Positions 47,993 through 58,151 of a stretch of 64,000 nt of DNA are shown here, in pieces. The position numbers and the translations under genes were made by a program. Source of the DNA: Amphritea atlantica (GTDB lineage Bacteria; Pseudomonadota; Gammaproteobacteria; Pseudomonadales; Balneatricaceae); assembly GCA_024397875.1 (NCBI GenBank), contig CP073344.1, forward strand, positions 3,153,001 through 3,217,000, read 5' to 3'. How positions within the stretch are numbered: position 1 is the stretch's first letter; each line of letters begins with the position of its first letter. Below the pieces are notes generated by a model. That model was not told the origin of the DNA and did no database searches. It saw only the letters and a list, made by a program, of their open reading frames with translations.

Positions 47993-48072
47993 TGTCCGCC
48001 TTCCAAACAGCAGTACAGCGGTTATCATTTTGATAGCCATGGGCAGCTATTTCTCTAAATTCGGGGTTGGCC

Positions 48073-49077
48073 ATGTTTCAAATCGGAGCACACACCATTG
48101 ACAGTCAGGTTATCCTGGCACCGATGGCCGGTGTAACCGACCTGCCTTTTCGCCGGTTGTGCAAACGACTGGGCGCGGGCATGGTGGTCTCTGAGATGGT
48201 AACTTCCGATACCCGCCTGTGGCATACCCGAAAATCCAGCTACCGTTTACAAAAAGACCCTAACGACAGTCTCAACGTTGTCCAGATCGCCGGTGGCGAC
48301 CCTGAGATGATGGCCGAGGCTGCCCGGGTGAATGCCGCTAATGGCGCCCATATTATCGATATCAATATGGGCTGTCCGGCCAAAAAGGTCTGTAATAAAG
48401 CCGCGGGATCTGCACTGCTGAAAGATGAAAAACTGGTCCGGGAAATTCTGCAGGCTACCGTTGCAGCTGTCGAGCTGCCGGTGACGCTGAAGATCCGTAC
48501 CGGCTGGGATACCCACAACCGCAATGGCGAAAGCATCGCCCGGATTGCCGAAGATGCCGGCATTCAGGCACTTGCGGTACATGGTCGTACCCGGGCCTGT
48601 GGTTATAAGGGTGATGCCGAGTACGATACCATCGCCCGGATTCGTCAGGCGATCAATATCCCACTGTTTGCCAATGGTGATATCAACTCTGCCGAAAAAG
48701 CCCGCCAGGTATTGGATTACACTGGTGCCGATGCCGTTATGCTGGGTCGGCCGGCTCAGGGCAATCCCTGGATATTTCGTGAGATAAGTCATTACCTTTC
48801 GACGGGCAAAGTGCTACCCTCCCCGACCGCTGAAGAGGTCCGGGATACGCTTTTAGAACATCTTGAAGCGCTGTATTTTTTTTATGGAGACTATGCCGGG
48901 ATACGGATTGCCCGCAAACATGTCGGCTGGTACCTAAAAAACAGACAGGATTCAACGCTATTAAAAAGCTCAGATTCTTTCAGAAATGAGTTTAATCAAA
49001 TAGAAGAAACCGAACTTCAGCTAAGTGCAATCCGGTCATTTTTCACCGCACCGGACAAGGCAGAGGCTGCTGCCTGA
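48073..49077 (+). CDS. dusB: tRNA-dihydrouridine synthase B
   Basis: A 334-residue FMN enzyme reducing uridine to dihydrouridine in the tRNA D-loop. It shows VILAPMAGVTDLPFRRLC (about 15-32), DINMGCPAKKVCNKAAGSAL (catalytic Cys), VHGRTRACGYKG and GADAVMLGRPAQGNPWIF. ATG 48073 is preferred over TTG 48067. It forms the conserved dusB-fis pair; the gap to fis is 24 bases. Confidence 0.96.
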   Translation: MFQIGAHTIDSQVILAPMAGVTDLPFRRLCKRLGAGMVVSEMVTSDTRLWHTRKSSYRLQKDPNDSLNVVQIAGGDPEMMAEAARVNAANGAHIIDINMGCPAKKVCNKAAGSALLKDEKLVREILQATVAAVELPVTLKIRTGWDTHNRNGESIARIAEDAGIQALAVHGRTRACGYKGDAEYDTIARIRQAINIPLFANGDINSAEKARQVLDYTGADAVMLGRPAQGNPWIFREISHYLSTGKVLPSPTAEEVRDTLLEHLEALYFFYGDYAGIRIARKHVGWYLKNRQDSTLLKSSDSFRNEFNQIEETELQLSAIRSFFTAPDKAEAAA

Positions 49078-49101
49078 ATATCGGTTCATTTTTTTAGGTT
49101 A

Positions 49102-49392
49102 ATGCAAGTGGATAACAAAACATTGAATACACAAGTGACACAATTGGAAAACATCGATGTGCAGGAACGCACCCTGCGGGACAGCGTGCAGGTCTCTATG
49201 CATAACTATTTTCGACAGCTTGACGGACAGCCTGTAACCGACGTATACCAGATGGTACTGGCAGAGATTGAAGCGCCGCTGTTTGAAGCCGTTATGACTT
49301 ACACCCGCGACAACCAGACCAAGGCTTCTGAACTTCTGGGTCTGAACCGGGGCACGCTGCGCAAGAAGCTGAAGCAATACGGCTTACTGTAA
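49102..49392 (+). CDS. fis: DNA-binding protein Fis
   Basis: A 96-residue nucleoid protein that bends DNA, activates stable RNA promoters and is abundant in fast growth. The C-terminal part is nearly universal: PLFEAVMTYTRDNQTKASEL and LGLNRGTLRKKLKQYGLL (HTH, about 73-94). The N-terminal arm with the Gin/Hin activation region is more diverged. The ATG follows aggtta by three bases, a tight spacing. Confidence 0.97.
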   Translation: MQVDNKTLNTQVTQLENIDVQERTLRDSVQVSMHNYFRQLDGQPVTDVYQMVLAEIEAPLFEAVMTYTRDNQTKASELLGLNRGTLRKKLKQYGLL

Positions 49393-49427
49393 TCAATTTT
49401 TTTAACTTAAACTCAGAAGACTAAACC

Positions 49428-51011
49428 ATGGCAGAGCAGAAAATCACTCCGGTCCGTCGCGCACTGATCAGTGTGTCTGATAAATCCGGTATCGTTGAAT
49501 TCGCCCAGGCACTGAGCCAGCGCGGTGTTGAGATCCTTTCCACTGGTGGCACTTACAAGCTGTTGAAAGACAACAACATTCCGGCTATTGAAGTATCTGA
49601 CTACACCGGTTTTCCGGAAATGATGGATGGTCGTGTTAAAACCCTGCATCCGAAAATTCACGGTGGTATTCTTGGCCGTCGCGGGATTGATGACGCAATC
49701 ATGAATGAACACGATATCACGCCGATCGATATGGTTGTCGTTAACCTCTACCCGTTCGAGCAAACCATTGCCCGCCCGGATTGCGATCTGCCAATGGCGA
49801 TTGAAAACATCGATATTGGTGGACCGACCATGGTCCGCTCTGCCGCTAAAAACCATAAAGATGTTGCCATCGTTGTCGCTGCTGACAATTACCAACGGAT
49901 CATTGCTGAACTGGATGACAAACAGGGCCTGACTCACCCAACCCGCTTTGATCTGGCGGTCCAGGCCTTTGAACACACCGCTGCTTACGACGGTATGATT
50001 GCCAACTACCTTGGCGCCATCAACGATGGCAGCGTAGATGAGCCTGCCGACTTCCCACGCACGTTCAACACCCAGTTTGTTAAAGCGCAAGAGATGCGTT
50101 ACGGCGAAAACCCACATCAGAAAGCCGCATTCTACGTCGAGGCTAACCCTTCTGAAGCCAGCGTTTCCACTGCCCGCCAGCTGCAGGGTAAAGCGTTGTC
50201 GTTCAATAATGTTGCCGATACCGATGCGGCACTGGAGTGCGTCAAACCATTCCACGAACCCGCCTGCGTCATTGTTAAACACGCCAACCCATGCGGTGTC
50301 GCCGTTGGTGGCACGATTCTGGAAGCCTACAATAAGGCCTTCCAGACTGATCCGACTTCTGCCTTTGGCGGAATCATCGCCTTTAACCGGGAACTGGATG
50401 CCAGCACCGCTCAGGCGATCGTCGAGCGCCAGTTTGTTGAAGTGATTATCGCACCGACAGTGACTCAGGAAGCCTCTGATATCGTTGCCGCGAAGCCTAA
50501 CGTTCGCCTGCTGGCCTGCGGTGAATGGTTTGCCGAGCGCACCAAGCGTTTCGACTATAAGCGTGTGAATGGCGGCCTGCTGGTTCAGGATCAGGACCTG
50601 GGCATGGTTGATGTCAGCGAACTGAAAGTGGTTACCAAGATTCAGCCTACAGAAGAGGAGATCCGTGATCTGCTGTTCTGCTGGGAGGTTGCCAAATTTG
50701 TTAAGTCCAACGCCATTGTCTATGCCAAAGATGGCCAGACTATCGGTATCGGTGCCGGCCAGATGAGCCGTGTATACAGCGCCAAGATCGCCGGTATTAA
50801 AGCTGCTGATGAAGGTCTGGAAGTGAAAGGCTCGGTTATGGCCTCTGACGCCTTCTTCCCGTTCCGCGACGGCATCGATGCCGCTGCGGCTGCCGGCATT
50901 AAAGCGATCATCCAGCCGGGTGGTTCAATGCGCGATCAGGAAGTGATCGATGCCGCCAATGAACACGGTATGGCGATGGTCTTCACCGGTATGCGCCACT
51001 TCCGCCACTAA
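49428..51011 (+). CDS. purH: Bifunctional AICAR transformylase / IMP cyclohydrolase
   Basis: A 527-residue enzyme for the last two steps of IMP synthesis. The N-terminal IMP cyclohydrolase domain (about 1-200) shows [19 protein letters not shown] and [18 protein letters not shown]. The transformylase domain has [14 protein letters not shown] and [10 protein letters not shown] (catalytic Lys-His), and ends FTGMRHFRH. Length equals E. coli PurH (529). It lies 35 bases after fis and is followed by purD. Confidence 0.98.
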   Translation: MAEQKITPVRRALISVSDKSGIVEFAQALSQRGVEILSTGGTYKLLKDNNIPAIEVSDYTGFPEMMDGRVKTLHPKIHGGILGRRGIDDAIMNEHDITPIDMVVVNLYPFEQTIARPDCDLPMAIENIDIGGPTMVRSAAKNHKDVAIVVAADNYQRIIAELDDKQGLTHPTRFDLAVQAFEHTAAYDGMIANYLGAINDGSVDEPADFPRTFNTQFVKAQEMRYGENPHQKAAFYVEANPSEASVSTARQLQGKALSFNNVADTDAALECVKPFHEPACVIVKHANPCGVAVGGTILEAYNKAFQTDPTSAFGGIIAFNRELDASTAQAIVERQFVEVIIAPTVTQEASDIVAAKPNVRLLACGEWFAERTKRFDYKRVNGGLLVQDQDLGMVDVSELKVVTKIQPTEEEIRDLLFCWEVAKFVKSNAIVYAKDGQTIGIGAGQMSRVYSAKIAGIKAADEGLEVKGSVMASDAFFPFRDGIDAAAAAGIKAIIQPGGSMRDQEVIDAANEHGMAMVFTGMRHFRH

Positions 51012-51023
51012 GAGTATCAACAG

Positions 51024-51052
51024 CACCAGAGCCCGTTCGACTGGCTCTGGTG
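51024..51052 (+). other. Stable hairpin between purH and purD
   Basis: A perfect ten-base stem caccagagcc/ggctctggtg with a nine-base loop and no T-run. It probably protects or punctuates the purHD message rather than ending it. Confidence 0.6.
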
Positions 51053-51083
51053 TTATTGAAGATATCAGAATTAAGGTAGAGAT

Positions 51084-52367
51084 ATGAACGTATTAGTGAT
51101 TGGTTCTGGCGGCCGCGAACACGCACTGGCGTGGCAGGCAGCCAAAGACAGCAAGGTTAGCAAAGTCTTTGTTGCACCGGGTAACGCCGGTACCGCTCTC
51201 GAGCCTAAGCTGGAAAACGTTGCCATCGACGTGATGGATCAGGATGCGCTGGTAGCATTCGCCAAAGAAAACAGCATTGCTCTGACCATTGTCGGGCCTG
51301 AAGCACCACTGGTTGAAGGCATTGTTGATCGTTTTGCCAGCGAAGGTCTGCGCTGCTTTGGTCCGTCAAAAGGCGCTGCACAGTTGGAAGGTTCTAAAGC
51401 GTTCACCAAAGATTTTCTTGAGCGCCAGCAGATCCCTACTGCAGATTATCAGAACTTTACTGAGATCGAACCTGCGCTGGCTTACCTGCGTGAAAAAGGT
51501 GCCCCGATCGTTGTCAAAGCCGATGGTCTGGCGGCCGGTAAAGGGGTTATCGTGGCGATGACTCTGCAGGAAGCTGAAGATGCCGTTCAGGACATGCTGG
51601 CTGGCAATGCATTTGGCGAAGCGGGACACCGGGTTGTCATCGAAGAGTTTCTCGACGGTGAGGAAGCCAGCTTTATCGTCATGGTTGACGGCACTAACGT
51701 ACTGCCAATGGCCACCAGCCAGGATCATAAACGTGCAGGCAATGGCGATACCGGGCTCAACACCGGTGGCATGGGCGCATACTCCCCTGCCCCGGTTGTC
51801 ACACCCGAGATCGATCAGCGCATTATGGCTGAGGTTATCCTGCCAACGGTTAAGGGAATGGCTGAGGAGGGCAATACCTATGTCGGTTTCCTCTATGCCG
51901 GCCTGATGATTATGGCTGACGGCACACCGAAAGTGATCGAATACAACTGTCGTTTCGGCGATCCGGAAACCCAGCCAATCATGCTGCGCCTGAAATCCGG
52001 TATTGTTGAGCTGTGTGATGCAGCACTGGACGGTAAGCTGGATCAGACTACCGCTGAGTGGGATCCACGCAGCGCTGTCGGTGTTGTTCTGGCGGCGGGC
52101 GGTTATCCCGGTGATTACGCCAAGGGCGATGTTATCACTCTGCCTCAACAGGTTGCCGAGGGTACTAAAGTGTTCCATGCCGGTACCGCAGAAAAAGACG
52201 GTCAGGTTGTCACCAGTGGCGGCCGGGTACTGTGTGCTACCGCGCTGGGAGATTCTGTTACTGAGGCTCAGCAACGTGCCTACGAATTGGTAAAACAGAT
52301 CAACTGGAATGGTGTTTACTATCGTGATGATATCGCTTACCGGGCGATCGCACGGGAACAGCAATAA
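51084..52367 (+). CDS. purD: Phosphoribosylamine-glycine ligase
   Basis: A 427-residue ATP-grasp enzyme for the second step of purine synthesis. It shows MNVLVIGSGGREHALAWQ, VKADGLAAGKGVIVA (about 146-160), QDHKRAGNGDTGLNTGGMGAYSP and EYNCRFGDPETQPIM. Length matches E. coli PurD (429). It follows purH by 72 bases and ends at a terminator. Confidence 0.98.
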   Translation: MNVLVIGSGGREHALAWQAAKDSKVSKVFVAPGNAGTALEPKLENVAIDVMDQDALVAFAKENSIALTIVGPEAPLVEGIVDRFASEGLRCFGPSKGAAQLEGSKAFTKDFLERQQIPTADYQNFTEIEPALAYLREKGAPIVVKADGLAAGKGVIVAMTLQEAEDAVQDMLAGNAFGEAGHRVVIEEFLDGEEASFIVMVDGTNVLPMATSQDHKRAGNGDTGLNTGGMGAYSPAPVVTPEIDQRIMAEVILPTVKGMAEEGNTYVGFLYAGLMIMADGTPKVIEYNCRFGDPETQPIMLRLKSGIVELCDAALDGKLDQTTAEWDPRSAVGVVLAAGGYPGDYAKGDVITLPQQVAEGTKVFHAGTAEKDGQVVTSGGRVLCATALGDSVTEAQQRAYELVKQINWNGVYYRDDIAYRAIAREQQ

Positions 52368-52383
52368 CAGCGATCCACTCACG

Positions 52384-52417
52384 AAAACAGCCACTCGACA
52401 GTGGCTGTTTTTTTTTA
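52384..52417 (+). terminator. Rho-independent terminator after purD
   Basis: Stem aacagccact/agtggctgtt with cgac loop and a run of eight or nine T. Confidence 0.93.
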
Positions 52418-52503
52418 CGCAGAAACATCCAACCGCCACACGCTTTCTCAAAAGCATTTTCCAGTTATAATCCTTGCTCAGAATATCACGGAAGGGAATC
52501 TTC

Positions 52504-53376
52504 ATGTCCAATAGAGCCGCTGACAGAGTAATAACATTGATGATGGTAGTTGGCCTGCTCATCACGGCAATACCTGTTAGCGCCGAGACTCAAAAGGATA
52601 ACTACTGCCAGAGTGCCGGAGCAGATAACGATTACGACTGCAGCAAAAACCTGTCATTTCCAGACGACCAGACCGACCTAGACGCCAAATTAAAAGCGCT
52701 CAATAGTTGGTTAGAGGATGAACAACAGACACAGAGTGATAACCTTCTGAGCGTCGAAAAACCCAGCTCAGATAATCTTAGAGAAAGGATTCAGTTTAAT
52801 TCAACGTTACTGGCTGCAGAGCTGCAGCGGGTAAAACAGTTACAGAACAATGGCAATGATGCGGCCGCTTTTAATCAGGTAAACAACTATCTGGTCAACC
52901 ACCCAAGAGATCCAAACGGATGGCTGCTCTATGGTATATCGCTGATCAATAAGAATAAGCCTGATGACGCCGCCAAGATTTTTCGCTCTCTGATAAAGCT
53001 GTATCCTCAAGCCCCTGAACCTTACAACAATCTCGCTGCGATTTACGCTCGCCAGGGTGATAACGAAAAGGCGATCGAGTTACTGCAACAAGCTTTTGAG
53101 ACTCATCCCAGTTATGCACAGGTGCAGCGTAATCTTAAAGCGATTTACGCCGGTTTAGCTAAAAAGGCCTACAACAAAGCACTGGATCTTGATAACGGAC
53201 AATCTGCAGCACGGATAAACCTTGGGGTTCTCGATCAGGTCTATCACCCCCCCTACACGTTACCGGACCCTATCGCGGATGCCGCTTCAGCCGGACAGTC
53301 GGTTTCCAACCCGGTGATTGAAGAACGCCTGCCTTCTGAGGGGTTAGTGCCAGACACAAAAGATGATGCGCCTTAA
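52504..53376 (+). CDS. Secreted tetratricopeptide repeat protein
   Basis: A 290-residue exported protein with a signal peptide (about 1-28, cleaving near PVSAE). A Gln/Asp-rich region (about 30-85) leads to at least three TPR-like units (about 100-215: AAFNQVNNYLVNHPRDPNGW, AAKIFRSLIKLYPQAPEPYN, AIELLQQAFETHPSYAQVQ). The C-terminal tail is Pro-rich and unordered. ATG 52504 is chosen because of ggaaggg 9-12 bases upstream. It probably scaffolds periplasmic protein contacts; the partner is unknown. Confidence 0.83.
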   Translation: MSNRAADRVITLMMVVGLLITAIPVSAETQKDNYCQSAGADNDYDCSKNLSFPDDQTDLDAKLKALNSWLEDEQQTQSDNLLSVEKPSSDNLRERIQFNSTLLAAELQRVKQLQNNGNDAAAFNQVNNYLVNHPRDPNGWLLYGISLINKNKPDDAAKIFRSLIKLYPQAPEPYNNLAAIYARQGDNEKAIELLQQAFETHPSYAQVQRNLKAIYAGLAKKAYNKALDLDNGQSAARINLGVLDQVYHPPYTLPDPIADAASAGQSVSNPVIEERLPSEGLVPDTKDDAP

Positions 53377-53916
53377 AAACTAGCGCTTCGGGCAGTTGAA
53401 TTCGAACGCGACATCTCAGCCAGGGTAGCAACAGCAACAGTCATTTATCAAAAAGCCACATTAACTATATTAAAGCCATATACATCACAAAAAATCTTCT
53501 ATAAAAACAAAAAATGACAAAATAATTCATAAAATAACTTCTTTGCAAAACAAAAACTCATAAAAGGCAGCGCAGTAGCAACCATTCCTATATATTCAAG
53601 TGCTAAATTTTTCTGAATTTTTTTTCTGTGGCCACAATTTCATCCAGACTCTCTTTCACCCACCCTCTCCCCATTACCACCACTGCGGTTAATGCACTGC
53701 AGCAAAGTTCTCCTCTTCATCCGTAACGACCTAAAAATATTTCCCCATCGATCCGCCAGGCTGAACTTTCCTAAAAGCTGTGCTATCAAAAAGACATATA
53801 CAAATATTAGTTCGATCCAAAAGATCGATAGTAATCAGGCAGGAAGGGTGCAATCAGCCTTTCCATTCAGATATCAGGCAGTTCCAAAGTTTGAAACGCG
53901 TACGGAGGATCCCGTC
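53377..53916. other. AT-rich intergenic region upstream of the branched-chain operon
   Basis: About 540 bases. The first 300 are strongly AT-rich, with aaaaacaaaaaatgac-type tracts near 53500. This is where the promoter and any Lrp/BkdR-type regulator site of the following operon should lie. The open frame running from 53692 into the dehydrogenase gene has no ribosome-binding site or domain content, so I treat it as untranslated. Confidence 0.4.
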
Positions 53917-54963
53917 ATGTTTAGACAGATGGAAAGCGCCGGTTTACAGGATCTCCACTTCTGGCAGGATCCGGATACCGGTTTGCAGGCGATTATCGCC
54001 ATCCATGACACTTTTCGCGGCCCGGCCATTGGCGGTTGTCGCTTCATAACCTATCCGGATACCGCAGCCGCGATAACCGATGCCATCAGGCTGGCCAAAG
54101 GGATGAGTTATAAAGCCGCCCTTGCAGGGCTTCCTCATGGGGGAGGTAAATCGGTCATTATGAAGCCCTCAGGCCTCTACGACCGCAATCGGCTGATGCG
54201 CAGCTTTGGCCACTTCGTCGAGAGTCTGAATGGCCGTTACATCACTGCGATGGACAGCGGCACCCAGATCAGCGATATGGACAACATCGCTGTTAATACC
54301 CGTTTTGTTACCTGTACCCGGGATATGGGCGACCCTTCACCATCAACCGCACAGGGCGTATTTGCCGGTATCCGGGCCAGTGTCAAATTCCGCTTTGGTA
54401 TCTCTGACCTGCACAACATTCATATTGCCATTCAGGGACTTGGCCATGTCGGTTATGCCCTGGCAAAGCTGCTGCACAATGCCGGAGCCCGGTTAACCGT
54501 TACCGATATCGATGCGCAAAAAGTTGCCCGTGCCACCGCTGAGTTCAATGCGGTAGCTGTCGAAGCCGATGCAATCTACGACGTTGCCGCCGATATTTTC
54601 TGCCCCTGCGGCCTGGGAGCCATTATCAACGCAGAGACCGTCAACCGCCTTAACTGTGCCATTGTCGCAGGTTCGGCGAACAATCAACTGGCTGATGACC
54701 GTCAGGGAGAGAACCTCTGGAAACGCGGCATTCTCTACGCTCCGGACTATCTGATTAACGCTGGCGGACTGATCTTCGTTGCCTTGCAGCACGCACGCCA
54801 CCACGATCGTGCCATCCAGCTGCAAGTCGCTGGCATCTATGACTCCCTGCTGGAACTGTATAAACACGCCGCAGCAGACCAGAGCCCCACCAACTCTATT
54901 GCCGACCTCAGGGCCGAAACGATCATCCGTCAGGCCAGTATGGAAGCTCATCAGGCCGCATAA
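53917..54963 (+). CDS. Leucine/valine/phenylalanine dehydrogenase
   Basis: A 348-residue NAD-dependent amino acid dehydrogenase of the Leu/Phe/Val group. It shows the substrate loop GMSYKAALAGLPHGGGKSVI (catalytic Lys, about 65-84), a second motif GRYITAMDSGTQISDMDNI and the Rossmann loop IAIQGLGHVGYALAKLL (about 170-186). The start has acggaggat seven bases upstream. It opens a four-gene operon that would deaminate branched-chain amino acids and feed the 2-oxoacids to the dehydrogenase complex encoded next. Confidence 0.92.
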   Translation: MFRQMESAGLQDLHFWQDPDTGLQAIIAIHDTFRGPAIGGCRFITYPDTAAAITDAIRLAKGMSYKAALAGLPHGGGKSVIMKPSGLYDRNRLMRSFGHFVESLNGRYITAMDSGTQISDMDNIAVNTRFVTCTRDMGDPSPSTAQGVFAGIRASVKFRFGISDLHNIHIAIQGLGHVGYALAKLLHNAGARLTVTDIDAQKVARATAEFNAVAVEADAIYDVAADIFCPCGLGAIINAETVNRLNCAIVAGSANNQLADDRQGENLWKRGILYAPDYLINAGGLIFVALQHARHHDRAIQLQVAGIYDSLLELYKHAAADQSPTNSIADLRAETIIRQASMEAHQAA

Positions 54964-54974
54964 GGAGACTCTCT

Positions 54975-56063
54975 ATGGAAACCGTATATCAGGCGCAGAT
55001 CAGTTACAGTCAGTTCCTTTCTGAAACCGGTCAACCTCTACAGCCCCTGCCTGACTGGGCCGGTGCACCGGATAAGCTGGTACGTTATTACCGTAATATG
55101 GTGCAGCTACGTCAGCTGGACAACAAGATTATTGCCTTGCAACGCACCGGCCAGATGGGTACCTACGCATCTCTGCTGGGCGCGGAAGCCATTGAAGTCG
55201 TACTTGGCGACCTGATGCTGAGCGATGATGTGCTGGTTCCCTACTATCGTAACCATGGGCTGCAGATGTTCAGAGGGCTTTCGATGGCTGATATGCTCAG
55301 CTACTGGGGCGGAGACGAGCGCGGCAGCTCCTCTCCTGCGATGGGTGAAGATTTCCCTAACGCAGTGCCGATTGCCACTCAGGCGCTACATGCTGCGGGG
55401 GTGGCGACAGCGATCAAGATCCGTGGCGAAAAGCGGGCCGTGGTAACGGTGTGTGGTGATGGCGCCACGTCAAAAGGTGACTTTCTCGAGGCACTGAACG
55501 TCGCTGGTGTCTGGCAACTGCCGGTGGTGTTTATGGTCAACAATAACCAGTGGGCGATCTCTGTGCCGCGCTCAATTCAGTGCGGCGCCGCCACTCTGGC
55601 TCAGAAAGCGATCGGTGCCGGTATCCGGGGTGAGCAGGTTGACGGCAACGACGTGATCGCCCTGCACGAATCGGTCACTGAAGCACTGAAGCATGCCCGG
55701 GAAGGCAAAGGAGCCACACTGATCGAAGCGATCAGCTATCGCTTGTCAGATCATACAACGGCGGATGATGCCACCCGTTACCGTAGTAACGAGGAGCTCA
55801 AAGCCGCCTGGGAGCGGGAACCGATCAAACGCCTGCAAACCTTCCTGCATGAACGGGGATGGTGGGATGAAGTCCAGGAGACCGCCTGGCAGAAAGAGGT
55901 GAGCCAGATCATTAAACAGGGCTTGGACAGCTACCTCGAAATGCCGCCACAGCCGGTCGAACACCTGATCGATTTTCTCTATGCAGAACTACCTGATGCG
56001 TTGAAGGAACAGCGGGAACGCCTGATCCGCAATGCCCAGCCAGGAGGAAGCCATCATGAGTGA
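54975..56063 (+). CDS. Branched-chain 2-oxoacid dehydrogenase E1, alpha subunit
   Basis: A 362-residue thiamine-diphosphate enzyme subunit with YYRNMVQLRQLDNKIIALQR, RNHGLQMFRGL and the ThDP motif GDGATSKGDFLEALNVAGVW...VNNNQWAIS (GDG-x-NN). It is closest in style to PdhA/BkdA1. The leading Leu dehydrogenase argues for branched-chain 2-oxoacids over pyruvate. The beta-subunit gene overlaps its end by eight bases. Confidence 0.9.
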   Translation: METVYQAQISYSQFLSETGQPLQPLPDWAGAPDKLVRYYRNMVQLRQLDNKIIALQRTGQMGTYASLLGAEAIEVVLGDLMLSDDVLVPYYRNHGLQMFRGLSMADMLSYWGGDERGSSSPAMGEDFPNAVPIATQALHAAGVATAIKIRGEKRAVVTVCGDGATSKGDFLEALNVAGVWQLPVVFMVNNNQWAISVPRSIQCGAATLAQKAIGAGIRGEQVDGNDVIALHESVTEALKHAREGKGATLIEAISYRLSDHTTADDATRYRSNEELKAAWEREPIKRLQTFLHERGWWDEVQETAWQKEVSQIIKQGLDSYLEMPPQPVEHLIDFLYAELPDALKEQRERLIRNAQPGGSHHE

Positions 56064-57039
56064 TGCAATTACTATGGTCGAAGCGGTTAATCTGGCGCTG
56101 AAATCTGAGATGCAACGGGACAGCTCGGTGGTTGTTCTCGGTGAAGATGTCGGCGTCAACGGGGGTGTTTTTCGTGCCACCGTCGGGCTGCGGGAAGCAT
56201 TTGGTATCAAGCGGGTTCTGGATACACCGCTGGCAGAAACCATGATAGCCGGCCTCTCTGTCGGTATGGCCGCTCAGGGGCTTAAACCGGTGGCTGAGAT
56301 TCAGTTCATGGGTTTTATCTTCCCTACGATGGAACATATCATCTGTCATGCCGCCCGTTTACGCCACCGCACCCGGGGCCGCCTGCACTGTCCGATGGTG
56401 CTGCGGGTGCCCTTCGGCGGTGGTATCCATGCCCCGGAACACCATTCCGAAAGCACCGAAGCACTGTTTGCTCATATACCAGGCCTGAGAGTAGTGATTC
56501 CCTCCTCCCCGAAACGGGCATACGGTTTACTGTTAGCGGCAATCAGAAGCCCTGACCCGGTCATTTTCATGGAGCCAAAACGGATTTATCGCCTTAACGC
56601 GCAGACAGTCGAAGATAGCGGCGAGGCTCTGCCGCTGGACAGCTGCTATACCCTGCGAGAGGGGGCTGATATCACTCTGGTAAGCTGGGGAGCGATGATC
56701 AAAGAAACCCTGGAAGCAGCTGACCTGCTGGCAGAACAGTCAATCAGCTGCGAGGTGATCGATGTGGTCACCCTCAATCCGATTGATCATGCAACCATTC
56801 TGGCATCTGTGGCGAAAACAGGGCGCTGTGTGATTATTCACGAAGCACCAAAAAGCTGTGCGGTTGGCGCTGAGATCTCAGCCACCCTTGCTGAGCGAAA
56901 CCTGCTCAACCTGCACGCCCCTGTCAGCCGGGTGACCGGATATGACACGATCATGCCTTACTACCGAATGGAAAATCACTATCTGCCGAATACCGCTGAT
57001 ATTGTCGATGCCGTAAAAACCACACTGGAGTTCTCATGA
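56056..57039 (+). CDS. Branched-chain 2-oxoacid dehydrogenase E1, beta subunit
   Basis: A 327-residue partner of E1 alpha. It has the N-terminal GEDVGVNGGVFRATVGLREAFG and GLKPVAEIQFMGFIFP motifs, the GGGIHAPEHHSES segment and a C-terminal transketolase domain (VIDVVTLNPID). ATG 56056 follows aggaggaa by eight bases; an in-frame start at 56032 lies inside the alpha gene without a site. The end overlaps the E2 start by four bases (ATGA). Confidence 0.92.
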   Translation: MSDAITMVEAVNLALKSEMQRDSSVVVLGEDVGVNGGVFRATVGLREAFGIKRVLDTPLAETMIAGLSVGMAAQGLKPVAEIQFMGFIFPTMEHIICHAARLRHRTRGRLHCPMVLRVPFGGGIHAPEHHSESTEALFAHIPGLRVVIPSSPKRAYGLLLAAIRSPDPVIFMEPKRIYRLNAQTVEDSGEALPLDSCYTLREGADITLVSWGAMIKETLEAADLLAEQSISCEVIDVVTLNPIDHATILASVAKTGRCVIIHEAPKSCAVGAEISATLAERNLLNLHAPVSRVTGYDTIMPYYRMENHYLPNTADIVDAVKTTLEFS

Positions 57040-58151
57040 AATATTTCAAGCTACCGGATCTGGGGGAAGGATTACCCGAAGCTGAAATTGTTGAATGGAA
57101 AATCAACGAAGGCGATCAGGTTAAAACTGATCAGATTCTCGCCACTGTTGAAACAGCCAAAGCGATTATCGAGATCCCTTCACCACAGGATGGTGTCATT
57201 GCCCATCTGTTTGGCCAGGCGGGAGACACTATCCATACCGGTGAACCCCTGCTCGAGTTTGCCGGCGAAGATGATGACAGCGGTACGGTGGTAGGCGAGT
57301 TGAAACGGGAAGCCAGCAGCAACGCAGATGATGACTTTTTTATCGGTGCGGCCCCAAGCACCCGGGCACACAGTCAGAAAATGACGCCGGCAGTACGCTC
57401 TCTGGCAAACCGCCTCAATGTTGATACTGACAACCTCCGGGGTAGCGGCCGCAATGGGCAACTGACCAGCAATGATATTGAACGGCTGGCCAGAACTGAC
57501 CGCGCCCACGGCAAGGCCGCACCATTAAGAGGCGTTCGCAAACAGATGGCCCGAAATATGGCAGCGGCCCATGCTGAGGTTGTTCCGGTGACCCTCCATG
57601 AAGATGTTGATATCAGCGACTGGGACACGGAAGAGGATACCACCATGCGCCTGATACACGCGATTGCTGCGGGTTGCAAAGCAGAACCGGCACTGAACAC
57701 CTGGTTTGATGGACAGCAACTGGCACGAAGAGTGCTGTCTCAAATAAACCTGGGTGTCGCGGTAGATACCGAACAGGGACTCTTTGTTCCGGTGCTCCGC
57801 GATATTGGTAATCGCAGTCTGGAAGACATTCGTGACGGCCTCAACCGGCTCAGACAGGATGTTATAGACCGTACGATTCCGCCATCAGAGCTTCAGGGGG
57901 GCACCATCACCCTGAGCAATTACGGCACCATTGCGGGACGCTATGCCAGTCCGATTGTTGTACCTCCCACGGTTGCAATTCTGGGCGCAGGAGTGATCCG
58001 GGATCAGGTTATGCCCGTAGCAGGAGAAATTGCTATACGGCAGGTAATGCCGTTGTCGCTTACCTTTGACCATCGCGCAGCAACCGGCGGTGAGGCCGCG
58101 CGATTTATACAAGCAGTAATTACCGATTTAGCCAAGGAATCAATTAGTTAA
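57036..58151 (+). CDS. 2-oxoacid dehydrogenase E2 (dihydrolipoyl acyltransferase)
   Basis: A 371-residue core enzyme. A single lipoyl domain (about 2-78) has the lipoyl lysine in VETAKAIIE (about residue 43). A peripheral-subunit-binding domain follows (about 115-150, PAVRSLANRLNVDTDNLRGS). The catalytic domain (about 165-371) has the His motif LTFDHRAATGGEAARF; the usual HxxxDG reads HRAATG, with Thr where Asp is expected. No lipoamide dehydrogenase (E3) gene follows, so E3 must come from elsewhere. Confidence 0.92.
   Translation: MKYFKLPDLGEGLPEAEIVEWKINEGDQVKTDQILATVETAKAIIEIPSPQDGVIAHLFGQAGDTIHTGEPLLEFAGEDDDSGTVVGELKREASSNADDDFFIGAAPSTRAHSQKMTPAVRSLANRLNVDTDNLRGSGRNGQLTSNDIERLARTDRAHGKAAPLRGVRKQMARNMAAAHAEVVPVTLHEDVDISDWDTEEDTTMRLIHAIAAGCKAEPALNTWFDGQQLARRVLSQINLGVAVDTEQGLFVPVLRDIGNRSLEDIRDGLNRLRQDVIDRTIPPSELQGGTITLSNYGTIAGRYASPIVVPPTVAILGAGVIRDQVMPVAGEIAIRQVMPLSLTFDHRAATGGEAARFIQAVITDLAKESIS

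Noticed and set aside
53692..53916. N-terminal extension of the Leu-type dehydrogenase
   Set aside because: The extra 75 residues have no family counterpart, and a good ribosome-binding site stands before ATG 53917.
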